Below, piece by piece: positions 8,734 to 17,607 of a stretch of DNA of 64,000 nt. Within the stretch, counting starts at the first letter, position 1; each line of letters begins with the position of its first letter. The notes beneath the pieces were generated by a model. The model did no database searches, was not told the origin of the DNA, and was given only the letters and a program-made list of their open reading frames with translations. The position numbers and the translations under genes were made by a program. The DNA is from Gemmatimonadota bacterium (GTDB taxonomy: Bacteria > Gemmatimonadota > Gemmatimonadetes > Gemmatimonadales > GWC2-71-9), in assembly GCA_016713435.1 (NCBI GenBank), contig JADJPD010000005.1, positions 112,001 to 176,000 of the forward strand, read 5' to 3'.

Positions 8734-9547
8734 TCAGGGGGCTTCGGTGAAGCGCGGCGGCGTGGCGACGGCCGGGGGCGCGATATCGAACGGCTCCGAG
8801 GAGGAGGACGGCACGGGCGCATTGCTGAAGAGCGCGAGCGACGCGTCGCAGGTGGTGGCAGGGTCGAGGACCCGCACCGTGACCCGCGGCAGGTCCGAGC
8901 TCGAGCCATCGCGGCGCTCGGTCACCGCCAGCACCTCGAGCCCCACGATGCCGAGGGTGGCCCCCTTGAGACTGGCCTCGATCGGCGAGTAATTGACGCT
9001 GACGTCGCTGTCGTAGACCACCGCGCAGACCACCGCGCCCACGAGCATGGCCAGGCCGGTGGCCCGGAGCGGGCGCACCCCCGGGATCTTGTCGAGGTAC
9101 TTCTCGCGATCGTCATCCGCCGCCGGCGAGCCAAGGCCTGGGCCCGCCAGCCGGAAGTTGCGCGCCCCGGAGTCGGTGGGACCGGCCGCGCGCCAGGTGG
9201 ACGGGATGGCGGTGAGTGCGTGCCAGCCCTCGTCGCCGACCTGCCCCGTGAACAGGTCCAGCGTCGTCCCGACATTGCTGGTGAACCTGGCGAGGGGAAG
9301 CGAACGCCCACCTCGGCCAGCTGGTCGTTCACATCCACGGCGCTGAAGTCGTTCGGCGGGGCGTCGTTGTCGATGCTCTCCTCATCGATGACGAGGAGGA
9401 CGGAGTACCCCTCCGCCCCCAGGGCGGTGCGCTCTGCACCTCGCGGGCGTTTGGGGTCGGGTCGGTGGCGCCGCCACCACACCCGGCGCAGGCGAGGAGG
9501 AGGAGCAGGGCGGTGCCCTGCCGGAGGGCGCCTGGACAAGTCGGCAT
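8734..9547 (-). pseudogene. Lipoprotein of unknown function, reading frame broken twice
   Basis: The start ATG opens a lipoprotein signal peptide with five consecutive Leu and the lipobox ACAGC. The frame then changes near 9430 and again near 9298. Reading across the breaks gives about 270 residues: an acidic middle part (VIDEESIDNDAPPNDFSAVDV), then FTSNVGTTLDLFTGQ, a charged linker, a membrane segment (LRATGLAMLVGAVVCAVVY) and a Ser/Pro-rich tail. No family is recognised. Like the other broken loci here, it may be intact in the organism and damaged only in the assembly. Confidence 0.55.
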
Positions 9548-9843
9548 GGGAGGGTCCCTAGTCTCGAAGGTTGTTGGTCGCGTGGTCGAGCGAGCAATCC
9601 CCTTGCGAGGCAAGCGATGGACCATTGCCGACTCTGTCTAACCCCTTTGGCAACCCGTTGGCCTTGAGCCACTCCGGGCTTCGTCAGTGGCCCGATGAGA
9701 GTGTGAATCCTGCCACGAGCCGTTGCAGCTGTAACGCCGCGTGCCACCTCCCATTTCCCCCGCGATCCCGGCCCCAGCCCCGTCGACGCGCGACACCTTC
9801 AGGCGGAGTCCTGGGCTGCCCCGCTGCTCCGGGGAGGTGCCTC
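9548..9843. other. Intergenic gap of 296 bases
   Basis: No coding signal, tRNA or repeat was found. It holds the upstream region of the lipoprotein gene on one side and, on the other, a short weak hairpin near 9817-9837 (CCCCG/CGGGG) after the beta-propeller gene. Confidence 0.5.
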
Positions 9844-11049
9844 CTACCGCCCGAACACGGCGCCGTGCGGCACGCCGGGCGCGGTGCCCCCGTGCGGCCA
9901 GGTCTTGTTGTCCATCCGGAAGCCCGGCACGCTGTCGCCCACCTCGCGGAAGCGGGGGTCCACGGCCAGCTGGCCCGTCGTGGGATCGAAGCGGAGCAGC
10001 ACCACCCGGTGCTGCATTTCCTTGTATCCGGTGACCACGACGCGCCGCCGGTCGGGCGAGAGCGCGATCCAGTGCGGCACATCCCCAGGCCCGAGCTCGG
10101 CTCGGCTCACCTCGTGCGGGTGGGAGGGATCGCGGATGTCGAGGCTCACCACCGCGTGCCACGCGGGCACCGTGACTAGGTAGTAATCCCCCGCCACCAC
10201 CGGGATGGCGCAGTACGCACCCTCCATGCGGGGGAACGACGCCACCATCTGTGCGGCAGGCGCATCGCCCTCGAGCCCGCTCAGCAGGTACAGCCCGCAC
10301 TGGAAGGTGGACACCAGCACCGTCTTCCCATCCGCCAGCACGCGCGGCTCGGCCGTGAGCCCGCCTTCCGGGCCGTCCGGCAGGGAGAACGTCTTGAGGA
10401 GCGCCAGGTCGGACAGCCGCCACAGCTGCAGCTGGCGGGACGCCGGGTAGTCGTGGTCCATGTCGGTCGTCGTGGTGACCACCCGGTCGAGCGGCGGGAC
10501 GATCGCGGCGCTGTACACCCGCGTCTCGGGGTCGAGCCCGGCGGCGCTGTCGCGCACCGAGCGCACCACCTGCCCGGCGGGCGTCACCTCCGCGAGCCCG
10601 CCCGGCAGCATGGCGCCCCCCGCGTGCCGCATCTGGAAGGTGGCCAGGACGTTGCCGTTGGGGAGCCGGAGGAAGGAATGCGGGTGCCTCATCCCATCCA
10701 CGTCACCGAACTGGGCGGCGAGCCGGGGCGCGGCCGGGGCCGTCAGGTCGAAGATGAACGTGATGCCGCTGTCGAAGCCGTTGGCAAAGAGCTGCCGGTC
10801 CGCCGGGAGCTCGTGCTCGGTGTGGTGCGGATAGTTGCCGAGGCCAGGCACCGGGAGCGTCGTCACCAGGCGTCCGTAGCGCGCCGAATCCTCGGTGACG
10901 TCGAGGACGGCCAGGAAATCGGGCGCCGTCGAGTCGCTGGACCGAGTCCAGAGGTAGAGGTACTGACGCGCGGGCGCGCCATCCGGCGCGGGCCGGGCGC
11001 TGCAGGCGGCGAGCGTCAGCAGCGCAGCGGGCAGCAGCTTCCATGACAT
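9844..11049 (-). CDS. Selenium-binding-protein-56-like secreted beta-propeller lipoprotein
   Basis: The 401-residue protein has a lipoprotein signal (LLTLAACSA) and then a repeat-rich propeller. Its first half aligns by eye with SBP56/methanethiol oxidase: APDFLAVLDV, LVTTLPVPGLGNYPHHTEHE, FANGFDSGITFIFDL and HPHSFLRLPNGNVLATFQ correspond to conserved blocks of that family, including the metal-binding His residues. The Cys-rich N-terminus of animal SBP56 is absent, so it is a divergent, exported relative. It ends PHGGTAPGVPHGAVFG. SBP56 proteins oxidise methanethiol, but this activity cannot be assumed here. It is last in a run of closely spaced minus-strand genes. Confidence 0.65.
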   Translation of the reverse strand: MSWKLLPAALLTLAACSARPAPDGAPARQYLYLWTRSSDSTAPDFLAVLDVTEDSARYGRLVTTLPVPGLGNYPHHTEHELPADRQLFANGFDSGITFIFDLTAPAAPRLAAQFGDVDGMRHPHSFLRLPNGNVLATFQMRHAGGAMLPGGLAEVTPAGQVVRSVRDSAAGLDPETRVYSAAIVPPLDRVVTTTTDMDHDYPASRQLQLWRLSDLALLKTFSLPDGPEGGLTAEPRVLADGKTVLVSTFQCGLYLLSGLEGDAPAAQMVASFPRMEGAYCAIPVVAGDYYLVTVPAWHAVVSLDIRDPSHPHEVSRAELGPGDVPHWIALSPDRRRVVVTGYKEMQHRVVLLRFDPTTGQLAVDPRFREVGDSVPGFRMDNKTWPHGGTAPGVPHGAVFGR

Positions 11050-11062
11050 GAGGGGGGTCCTC

Positions 11063-11458
11063 TCAGGAGGTGGCGGCTGCGGGCGGACGGTGCGCGGCAA
11101 TCCCGGTGAGCAGGCCGGGCAGCAGGAAGACCAGGAAAAAAAGACTCCCCCCGCTCACCAGCAGTCCCCACGCCCCGAACAGCACGTAGAGCAGTGCAAT
11201 GGAGCGGACGGGCAGGAGCGGCGGCCGCTCGCCGCGCAGCCGGTCCACGAAGGTGGTGATGACGATGAGCCCGAAGGCCAGCATGGCGACGCCGCCGAAC
11301 TGCCAGCCGATCATCACACCCGCCACGAGGTCGGCGCCGGCGCCGGTTGCCGCGAGCTGGTCGCGGAGCGCCGGCCAGCCGAGCAGGGAGTGCGGCAGGA
11401 AGGACAGCGCCATCACGGCGCCGGCCAGCAGCCCGAGAAGGTCAGAGGGTCGCTTCAT
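11063..11458 (-). CDS. Small integral membrane protein, unknown function
   Basis: The product has 131 residues and four hydrophobic segments (about 5-20, 45-68, 84-103 and 105-122), with short charged loops. The start MKRPSDLL overlaps the upstream acetyltransferase gene by 17 bases, indicating co-transcription. No family is recognised. Confidence 0.65.
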   Translation of the reverse strand: MKRPSDLLGLLAGAVMALSFLPHSLLGWPALRDQLAATGAGADLVAGVMIGWQFGGVAMLAFGLIVITTFVDRLRGERPPLLPVRSIALLYVLFGAWGLLVSGGSLFFLVFLLPGLLTGIAAHRPPAAATS

Positions 11459-12005
11459 GGTCATCCGTGAAGGGGGGATCATCGCTGAGCCGCGCGTATA
11501 CCACCACGTCTTCCGCCAGGCCTTCCTTGACGAACGCCCCGCGCCGGACACCCTCGCTCCTCAGGCCCGCCTTGAGGAGCACCCGCCCGGAGGCGGGATT
11601 GCGGACAAAGTGATGCGCCTGGATGCGGTGCAGGTGGAGCAGCTCGAACCCGAACCGCACCACCGCCCGCGCCGCCTCGGTGGCATACCCCTGCCCCCAG
11701 AAGGCCCGCCCCAGCCAGTAGCCGAGCTCGCCGCGATCGTGCTCGGGCGTGAGCTCGAGGCCGATCGCGCCGAGCAGCACGCCGTCCCGCGTGATGGCGA
11801 AGCGCGCCGCGAGGCCGCGGCGCCAGTCCTCCGCGTGGGTGGCAATCCACGCCTCGGCCAGCCCGTCGGGATACGGGTGCGGCAGCCGGAGCGTCGTGGC
11901 CGACACCTCGCGGTCACCGGCCAGGCGCTGCACCTCGGCGGCGTCCGACGCGTGGAACGGCCGGAGCACCAGCCGCGGGGTGGCAAGCGTGGGCAGGGGC
12001 GGCAT
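11442..12005 (-). CDS. GNAT acetyltransferase, RimJ/RimL type
   Basis: The 187-residue protein starts LATPRLVLRPFHASDAAEV, the N-terminal strand typical of RimJ/RimL-type N-acetyltransferases. GELGYWLGRAFWGQGYATEA is the acetyl-CoA pyrophosphate-binding motif, and HRIQAHHFVRNPASGRVLLKAG is the conserved C-terminal helix and Asn-Ser region. Relatives acetylate ribosomal protein N-termini or small amines. The substrate is unknown. It lies 34 bases from a second GNAT gene. Confidence 0.85.
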   Translation of the reverse strand: MPPLPTLATPRLVLRPFHASDAAEVQRLAGDREVSATTLRLPHPYPDGLAEAWIATHAEDWRRGLAARFAITRDGVLLGAIGLELTPEHDRGELGYWLGRAFWGQGYATEAARAVVRFGFELLHLHRIQAHHFVRNPASGRVLLKAGLRSEGVRRGAFVKEGLAEDVVVYARLSDDPPFTDDHEATL

Positions 12006-12039
12006 GCGGGAACTCAGGCGCGGGGAGCGGGCGGACGCG

Positions 12040-12564
12040 TCAGGTGGCGGACGGCGCCGGGAGACGGCACAGCATCAGCACCTCGTCCATGAAGCCGTCG
12101 GGCTGCCGCACGGCGTCGGGTTCCACGCCGTAGCGGACGAAGCCGCGGGTCTCGTACAGCCGGATGGCCCGCGCATTGGGCGCCGCCACGGTAAGCAGCA
12201 CCTGCCGGAGCCCCTGCCGCCGCGCCTCGGCGAGTACGTCGTCCACCAGGGCGCCGGCCAGCCCGCTGCCTCGCGCCTCGGGCGCCAGGTACATCCCCCA
12301 GAGCAGCGCCCGATGGTCGAGCTTCCGCCCCTCGTAGCGCGTGAGCCCCGCGATTCCCACCAGGCGCTCCCCGCTCCACCCGCCCGCCACGTACGCGCGG
12401 GCGAGCCGCTCGGCCACCTGTGCCGGCGTCAGGCCGGCCTCGTCTTCCGGCGCCACCCGGAACTCGCCGGGGTTACCCCGGAAGCCCGCGAGGCGGAGGG
12501 CCTGGTAGGCGGCCGCGTCCGCGGCGCCGAGGCGGCGGATCACCCAGCGGAATGGCTCGCTCAC
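12040..12564 (-). CDS. GNAT-family N-acetyltransferase
   Basis: The 174-residue product has the GNAT fold: VIRRLGAADAAAYQALR at the N-terminus, the acetyl-CoA motif LAPEARGSGLAGALVDDVL, and NARAIRLYETRGFVRYG at the C-terminus. A GTG start at 12564 was chosen because it directly precedes the first conserved strand; no good ATG is nearby. It is adjacent to another GNAT gene, with a small gap on each side. The substrate is unknown. Confidence 0.8.
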   Translation of the reverse strand: MSEPFRWVIRRLGAADAAAYQALRLAGFRGNPGEFRVAPEDEAGLTPAQVAERLARAYVAGGWSGERLVGIAGLTRYEGRKLDHRALLWGMYLAPEARGSGLAGALVDDVLAEARRQGLRQVLLTVAAPNARAIRLYETRGFVRYGVEPDAVRQPDGFMDEVLMLCRLPAPSAT

Positions 12565-12586
12565 CGGCGGCCCGGCGGCACCTGGC

Positions 12587-12886
12587 TCACTCCTCCCCGA
12601 GCCCTGAGGCAAAGAGCTGCTCGGCCACGGCGCGGTAGGCGGCAAGCGCCTCGTCGCCCTCGTCCAGGCCGTCACGCCGCGCCTCCTCCACCAGGAGGTG
12701 GGCCACGTACTCCTTGGCCAGGTCGAGCTGCCCATCGCCGATGCCGAGCAGGCTCATCCCGTGCACGATCTCCTCCGGCCCCGTCCCCGCCTCGCGCGCC
12801 GCGGCCGAGCGACGCGCCGCCTCGGCCGGGCTGATGCGACCGGCGAAGAGATCCTGCAGCAACTGCGCAAACGGACTGGTATCCAT
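12587..12886 (-). CDS. Small acidic helical protein, unknown function
   Basis: The 99-residue protein is rich in Ala, Glu and Leu and predicted to be helical throughout, without a signal peptide or membrane segment. The ATG follows CGGGAGCCG, a fair ribosome site. It heads the minus-strand run that ends with the beta-propeller gene. The 257 bases upstream (12887-13143) show no gene. No family is recognised. Confidence 0.55.
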   Translation of the reverse strand: MDTSPFAQLLQDLFAGRISPAEAARRSAAAREAGTGPEEIVHGMSLLGIGDGQLDLAKEYVAHLLVEEARRDGLDEGDEALAAYRAVAEQLFASGLGEE

Positions 12887-13143
12887 CGGCTCCCGGTGGG
12901 TGAATGCCGTCTCGAAGCTAGCGCGGGGCCCGCCCCGGGCAATCCGGGGGCCGGCACACCGCGGCCGAACGCCCCCATCGTGGGGCCGGAGCGTTGCGCC
13001 GGCCACTCGGACCCCGGGATCGGACTGCCGGAGCAACATGCCGGCGCCTCGGCCCGGGGCCCGAGTCCTTCAGGACTTGCGGTCTCGAGTGCTCACTTGA
13101 ACGAGCTCGAGCGCGATCCCTTCAGCCCACTGGCGTGCCCGGC

Positions 13144-14181
13144 TCAGAACCGCCCCGCGTCCACGTCCTCAATGAACTTGACGAGCCCGCCCATGTACGT
13201 CGCCTGCGCGTCGTACATGGACATGTGGGTGCCGCCGGGGCAGTAGAGGTACCGGCCGTGGGCCAGCTTGGTGGCCATCATTTCCATGTACTTGGGGTCC
13301 ATGGTGTCGTGCTCGCCGCCGATGGTGAGCGTGGGCACGGTGATCTTGCCCAGGTCCGCGAGCCGGTCCCAGTGCTCCAGGCTGCCGCTGGCGCCGAGTT
13401 CGCTCGGGCCCTGCATCTGGACGTAGATCTGGCGGTTGAGGTGGGTCATGCCGCGGAGCGCCGGGTCCGGCCACTGGGCCGCGGGCATGCGCAGGAAGTG
13501 CTTTTCGTAGTGGAGCGGCGTCAGGATGGCCATGTACTCCGGGGTCTCCGTCTTCCCGGTGGCCTCCATCTGCTGGATCCGGTGGAGGCTGTCCTGGTTC
13601 ATGGCGGGCATCAGGACGGTCTTCGCGTACTCGTTGTATGCGGGGATGCTGGCCATCATGTTGGAGATGATGAGGCCCTTCAGGTGCTCCTGGTGCGCCA
13701 GCGCGTACTCCATGGCCAGGATCCCGCCCCACGAGTGGCCCAGCAGGTAGAAGTTGTCCTTGTCCAACCCAAGCGCCACCCGCACCTGCTCCACCTCGTC
13801 CACGAAGCGCGGGATGGACCAGAGCGTGGTGTCGGTGGGCACGTCGCTGCGGTAGCTGCCGAGCTGGTCGTAGTAGTAGTACTCGATCCCCTGGCCCGGG
13901 AAGTAGCTGTCGAGCGCCTCGAAGTACTCGCTCGAGGCGCCGGGGCCGCCGTGCAGCAGCAGCACCTTGATGCGCGGGTTGTTGCCGACGCGCTTGGTCC
14001 AGACGCGGAAGTCCCCGCTCGGCGTGTGGATGGGGATGAGGCGGACGCCGCCCGTCAGGATGTCGGCGCGGCCGGTGGTGTCGAAGTAGGTGGCGGGGCT
14101 GGCCGGCGGCGGCTCCCCGTCCGGCTTCCCGCTGCACGCGACAAGGACGAGGGCGAGCGTGGCAACGCACAGGGGGCGCAT
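13144..14181 (-). CDS. Proline-iminopeptidase-like alpha/beta hydrolase, predicted lipoprotein
   Basis: The 345-residue product is probably lipid-anchored at Cys16 (LALVLVACSG). It is a family S33 hydrolase: oxyanion motif HGGPG at 77-81, nucleophile elbow GHSWGG with Ser150, acid Asp292 in GGEHDTMD and catalytic His319 in GGTHMSM. The whole triad is present. Family members remove N-terminal proline or hydrolyse amino-acid amides. Export suggests a role in peptide scavenging outside the inner membrane; this is inference. Confidence 0.85.
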   Translation of the reverse strand: MRPLCVATLALVLVACSGKPDGEPPPASPATYFDTTGRADILTGGVRLIPIHTPSGDFRVWTKRVGNNPRIKVLLLHGGPGASSEYFEALDSYFPGQGIEYYYYDQLGSYRSDVPTDTTLWSIPRFVDEVEQVRVALGLDKDNFYLLGHSWGGILAMEYALAHQEHLKGLIISNMMASIPAYNEYAKTVLMPAMNQDSLHRIQQMEATGKTETPEYMAILTPLHYEKHFLRMPAAQWPDPALRGMTHLNRQIYVQMQGPSELGASGSLEHWDRLADLGKITVPTLTIGGEHDTMDPKYMEMMATKLAHGRYLYCPGGTHMSMYDAQATYMGGLVKFIEDVDAGRF

Positions 14182-14284
14182 GCGAGGCTCCAGGTCAGGG
14201 GTGGGAACTGAAGGCTCCCATGGGGGCGGAGCGCTACTCCGTCCGCTCGGGAGGGGCCCGAGCGAGTGAATTCAGAGATCGAGT

Positions 14285-14314
14285 GGGCGGAGCGGCGCTC
14301 CGCCCCTACGGGGG
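14285..14314. repeat. REP-like palindrome followed by CCTACGGGGG, copy 1
   Basis: A 9-bp inverted repeat (14285-14293 and 14297-14305) is followed by CCTACGGGGG. A second element with another palindrome and the same tail lies at 17723-17756. The copy sits between murI and the hydrolase gene. Confidence 0.45.
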
Positions 14315-14331
14315 ACTGTGGACGGCGGGCC

Positions 14332-15135
14332 CTAGCCCAGCGGGACGACTTCCGCCCGCGCCAGCCGCTCCCCACGAAACCGCGTCCCCACCTTGATGAA
14401 GCGCGGCTCGTCGTCACTCACGGCAAAGCGGTGGGTGCCCTTCGCGCCCGCCGGCGCCGCGATGCGGCGGCGTTCCAGCTCGCCCGCCAGCGCCAGCGCG
14501 GTCTCCTCCGCCGAGTCAATGAGGCGGACGGCCGGGCCCATGACGCGGCCGAGCAGCGGCTTGAGGAGTGGATAATGGGTGCAGCCCAGCACCAGCGCGT
14601 CCACCCGCGCCGTGAGGAGCGGTGCCAGGTACTCCCCGGCCACCAGCTCGGTGGCGGGGTGATCAAACCAGCCCTCTTCCACCAGCGGGACGAAGAGCGG
14701 GCAGGCCACCTGCTCCACTCGTACGCCGGGCGCCAGCGCGTGGATGGCCCTGGCATAGGCGTTGGAGGCGATGGTGCCCGCGGTCCCAATGACGCCGATG
14801 GCGCCGCCCTCGGCGGCGCGCACGGCGGCGCGGGCCCCCGGCTCGATGACGCCGAGCACCGGCACCGGGGAGGCGTCGCGGAGCGCCTGCAGCGCATGCG
14901 CCGTCGAGGTGTTGCAGGCGATGACGACGGCCTTGACCCCCTGCCCCAGCAGCCAGTGCAGGATCTCGAGCGAGTAGCGCCGGACGGTTTCGGGGCTCTT
15001 GGGGCCGTAGGGGACCCGCGCCGTGTCGCCGAAGTAGATGGTGGACTCGGCCGGGAGCCGCTCGTAGATGGCGCGGGCCACGGTGAGGCCACCGATGCCC
15101 GAGTCGAAGATGCCGATGGGGGCCGACGCGTTCAC
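14332..15135 (-). CDS. murI: Glutamate racemase
   Basis: MurI supplies D-glutamate for peptidoglycan. The 267-residue protein starts with IGIFDSGIGGLTVARAI, and both catalytic cysteines are present in their usual contexts, VVIACNTSTAHAL and LVLGCTHYPLL. YFGDTARVPYG is also conserved. The GTG start overlaps the upstream gene as GTGA. It is the last gene of a four-gene overlapping operon. Confidence 0.96.
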   Translation of the reverse strand: MNASAPIGIFDSGIGGLTVARAIYERLPAESTIYFGDTARVPYGPKSPETVRRYSLEILHWLLGQGVKAVVIACNTSTAHALQALRDASPVPVLGVIEPGARAAVRAAEGGAIGVIGTAGTIASNAYARAIHALAPGVRVEQVACPLFVPLVEEGWFDHPATELVAGEYLAPLLTARVDALVLGCTHYPLLKPLLGRVMGPAVRLIDSAEETALALAGELERRRIAAPAGAKGTHRFAVSDDEPRFIKVGTRFRGERLARAEVVPLG

Positions 15136-15671
15136 GGGCGGCCGAACGGCACGCGGAGCGTGGCCCCCACCCCGCCGCCGGGGAGCGGCACGGCGCGCAT
15201 CTCGAGGTCGTCGGGGAAGTCCCAGAGGTGGGCCGACACGTACGCCTCGATGGCCGAGAACAGGTGGTTGAAGGCCAGCAGCACCAGCCAGTCCTGGCGC
15301 TCCTTCTCCTTGGCGGAGACGCTGCCGGAGTTGGTGCGGCGGAGGTAGTTGAGCTCGTGCTGGCTCTTGATGGCCATGCCGAGGGTGACGCCTTCCCAGG
15401 CCACGAAGAGGGCGCCCGTCAGCTTCCGGTTGCTCTTGGCCTGGCCCCACCCGGGGATCAGGATGGAGCGCCAGAGCGCCCCCATCGGGGAGACGGGGGT
15501 GCGGGCGTAGCTGATGCCGGTGTCGGGCCGGACCCGGGCGGTGTCGCTCACCTCGACCCGGGGCGGCGCCGAATCGGCCGGGGCGGCCGGGGGCGGGGCC
15601 GGGTCCTGCGCGGCCGCGGGCGCCGTGCCCAGCGCCGCCAGGGCCAGCGCCAGCGCGAGCGCTCCCCTCAC
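15132..15671 (-). CDS. DUF5683-type membrane protein
   Basis: The 179-residue protein has an N-terminal signal peptide (LALALAALGTAPAAAQ), a Pro/Ala-rich linker, then a conserved block SPMGALWRSILIPGWGQ followed by GALFVAWEG and a hydrophobic segment (WLVLLAFNHLFSAIEAYVSA). The IPGWGQ motif and two-helix plan match DUF5683 proteins common in Bacteroidota and Gemmatimonadota; function unknown. It overlaps both neighbours by four bases. Confidence 0.7.
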   Translation of the reverse strand: MRGALALALALAALGTAPAAAQDPAPPPAAPADSAPPRVEVSDTARVRPDTGISYARTPVSPMGALWRSILIPGWGQAKSNRKLTGALFVAWEGVTLGMAIKSQHELNYLRRTNSGSVSAKEKERQDWLVLLAFNHLFSAIEAYVSAHLWDFPDDLEMRAVPLPGGGVGATLRVPFGRP

Positions 15672-16699
15672 TTGACCACCTCCCGCACCGCCGCCGCGAA
15701 CCGCTCCACGTCGTCCTCCGTGGTGTCCCAGGCCGTCATCCAGCGCACTTCCGAGGTCTCGGCGTTCCACACGTAGAAGTGCGTGTGCGCCTGGAGGGCC
15801 GGAATATGCCCGGCCGGGACGATGGCGAACACCCCGTTGGCCTCGACGGGCTGGGTGAGGCGGATGCCGGGGATGTCGCGGACCCGGGCGGCGAGGAGCC
15901 GCGCCATCCGGTTGGCGTGTTCGGCGTTCCGGCGCCAGAGGTCGGTGCCCAGGAGCGCGAGGAACTGGGCCGCGAGGAAGCGCATCTTGCTCGCCAGCTG
16001 CATGCCCTGCTTCCGCACCCAGGGGAAGTCCTGCGGGTCGAGGTCGTTCAGGAACAGGACCGCCTCGGCACCCAGCAGCCCGTTCTTGGTGCCGCCGAAC
16101 GACAGCAGGTCCACGCCGGCGTCGGTGGTGAACTGCCGGAACGGGGAGCCCAGGCTCACAGCGGCGTTGGCAATGCGGGCGCCGTCCATGTGCACGTACA
16201 GGCCGTGGCCGTGGGCCACGTCGCAGAGCGCCTTCACTTCCTCGGGGCTGTAGAGGGTGCCCACCTCGGTGGCCTGCGTCAGTGACACCACCTTGGGCTG
16301 CACCCGGTGCTCGTCCCCGCGGCCGCCGAGGCAGCGGGTGATGTCGGCGGGGGTGAGCTTGCCGCCGGGGGCGTCCGCCGTCATGAGCTTGCAGCCCGTG
16401 AAGCGCTCCGGGGCGCCCGCCTCGTCCACGTTCAGGTGGGCCATGGCGGTGCAGATCACGGCGTGGTAGGGCCGGGTCACGCTCTGGAGGGCGAGGGTGT
16501 TGGCGGCCGTGCCGTTGAAGACGAACCAGGCGCGGGTCCCCTCGCCGAAGTGCTCGCGGAAGACGGCCTCCGCATCCGCGGTAAGCGGGTCGTGGCCGTA
16601 GCCGCGGACGTGGCCGTCGTTGGCCCGGGCCAGCGCGGCGAGGACCTCGGGATGGACGCCGGCGTTGTTGTCGCTGGCGAAGGCGCGCGGGAAGCTCAT
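15668..16699 (-). CDS. Low-specificity threonine aldolase / beta-eliminating lyase-like PLP enzyme
   Basis: The 343-residue fold-type I PLP enzyme resembles low-specificity threonine aldolases, which cleave threonine to glycine and acetaldehyde. It has FASDNNAGVHPEVL at the start, FVFNGTAANTLAL, LYVHMDGARIANA (PLP-ring Asp) and SFGGTKNGLLGAEAV with the Schiff-base Lys. The ATG overlaps the lipid kinase stop as ATGA and its own stop overlaps the next gene as GTGA. Substrate specificity is inferred from family only. Confidence 0.88.
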   Translation of the reverse strand: MSFPRAFASDNNAGVHPEVLAALARANDGHVRGYGHDPLTADAEAVFREHFGEGTRAWFVFNGTAANTLALQSVTRPYHAVICTAMAHLNVDEAGAPERFTGCKLMTADAPGGKLTPADITRCLGGRGDEHRVQPKVVSLTQATEVGTLYSPEEVKALCDVAHGHGLYVHMDGARIANAAVSLGSPFRQFTTDAGVDLLSFGGTKNGLLGAEAVLFLNDLDPQDFPWVRKQGMQLASKMRFLAAQFLALLGTDLWRRNAEHANRMARLLAARVRDIPGIRLTQPVEANGVFAIVPAGHIPALQAHTHFYVWNAETSEVRWMTAWDTTEDDVERFAAAVREVVK

Positions 16700-17592
16700 G
16701 CGGGGGCGATGAGGACGGTGAGGGCGGCGGGCTGGAGCGTCAGCTCCATGGTGTCGGCGGTGGCGCGGAGCTCGCCGTCGAACTGGGCGCGGAGGGGGCC
16801 GCTCCGGCTCCGGATGCAGAGCCGGGTGGTGCGGAAGCTCCGCACCCCCTTGAGGCGGGTGTGCTTGCCGAGCATGACGAGGGGGAGCTTCTGCAGGATG
16901 CCGAGGATGGACTGCTCCTTCACCACGCAGACGTCGAACAGCCCGTCGTCGAAGACGGCGCCGGGGGTGATGCGGAAGCCGCCGCCCACCACGGGGCCGT
17001 TGCCGACCTCGCAGAGCAGGACCCGCTCGGTCCACCGTTCGCCGTTGGCCTCGAGCTCGAGGTCGAACGGCTCGTAATAGCGGAGCACCTTGGCCACCGC
17101 CAGCAGGTAGGCCAGGATCCCGCTCCCCGATTCCGAGGCGTTCACCACCCGCGCCACCTCGGCGTCGAAGCCGATGCCGACGGAGTTGAGGAAGGTCTCG
17201 CCCCAGGCCCAGCCCACGTCAATCACCCGTGTGGTGCCGTGCGCCAGTCCCTGCACCGCGTCGGCCGGCTTCTTCCCGAGGGTGCGGCAGAGCTTGGCGA
17301 AGTCGTTGCCGGTGCCGCCGGGGATGACGCCGAAGGCGGGGCGCTGGTGCGGCTCCACCTGCAGGAGGCCGTTGGCCGCCTCGTGGGCGGTGCCGTCGCC
17401 GCCCACCACGAGGCAGTGCGTGAGGCCCTGCCGCGCGAAGTCCCGGGCGATCGTCACGCCATCGCCGGGGCCGGCCGTCTCCCGCACCGCCACCTCGCCG
17501 AAGCAGGCGCGCGCGGCGGCCACGGCCTCGGCCGCGACGCGCGGGGCGCGCCCGTGGCCGGCGGCGGGGTTCACGAGCAGGAGCGTAGGCAT
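16696..17592 (-). CDS. Diacylglycerol-kinase-family lipid kinase
   Basis: The 298-residue protein belongs to the YegS/DgkB lipid kinase family. It has LLLVNPAAGHGRA, the nucleotide-binding GGDGTAHEAANGL and GGTGNDFAK, and the C-terminal PGAVFDDGLFDVCVV. Relatives phosphorylate diacylglycerol or related lipids. An ATG start 15 bases from the tRNA 3' end was chosen; a TTG further up would run into the tRNA. It is first in the operon that ends with murI. Confidence 0.9.
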   Translation of the reverse strand: MPTLLLVNPAAGHGRAPRVAAEAVAAARACFGEVAVRETAGPGDGVTIARDFARQGLTHCLVVGGDGTAHEAANGLLQVEPHQRPAFGVIPGGTGNDFAKLCRTLGKKPADAVQGLAHGTTRVIDVGWAWGETFLNSVGIGFDAEVARVVNASESGSGILAYLLAVAKVLRYYEPFDLELEANGERWTERVLLCEVGNGPVVGGGFRITPGAVFDDGLFDVCVVKEQSILGILQKLPLVMLGKHTRLKGVRSFRTTRLCIRSRSGPLRAQFDGELRATADTMELTLQPAALTVLIAPA

Positions 17593-17607
17593 GGCTGGGG
17601 TGGTCAA

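Noticed and set aside
8712..8737. Small inverted repeat between the VanZ-like gene and the lipoprotein gene
   Set aside because: Only 7-bp arms with a long loop that overlap both coding ends; too weak to call a terminator.
9571..9660. A tRNA-like stretch upstream of the lipoprotein gene
   Set aside because: Some stems can be drawn, but there is no T arm and no coherent acceptor stem.
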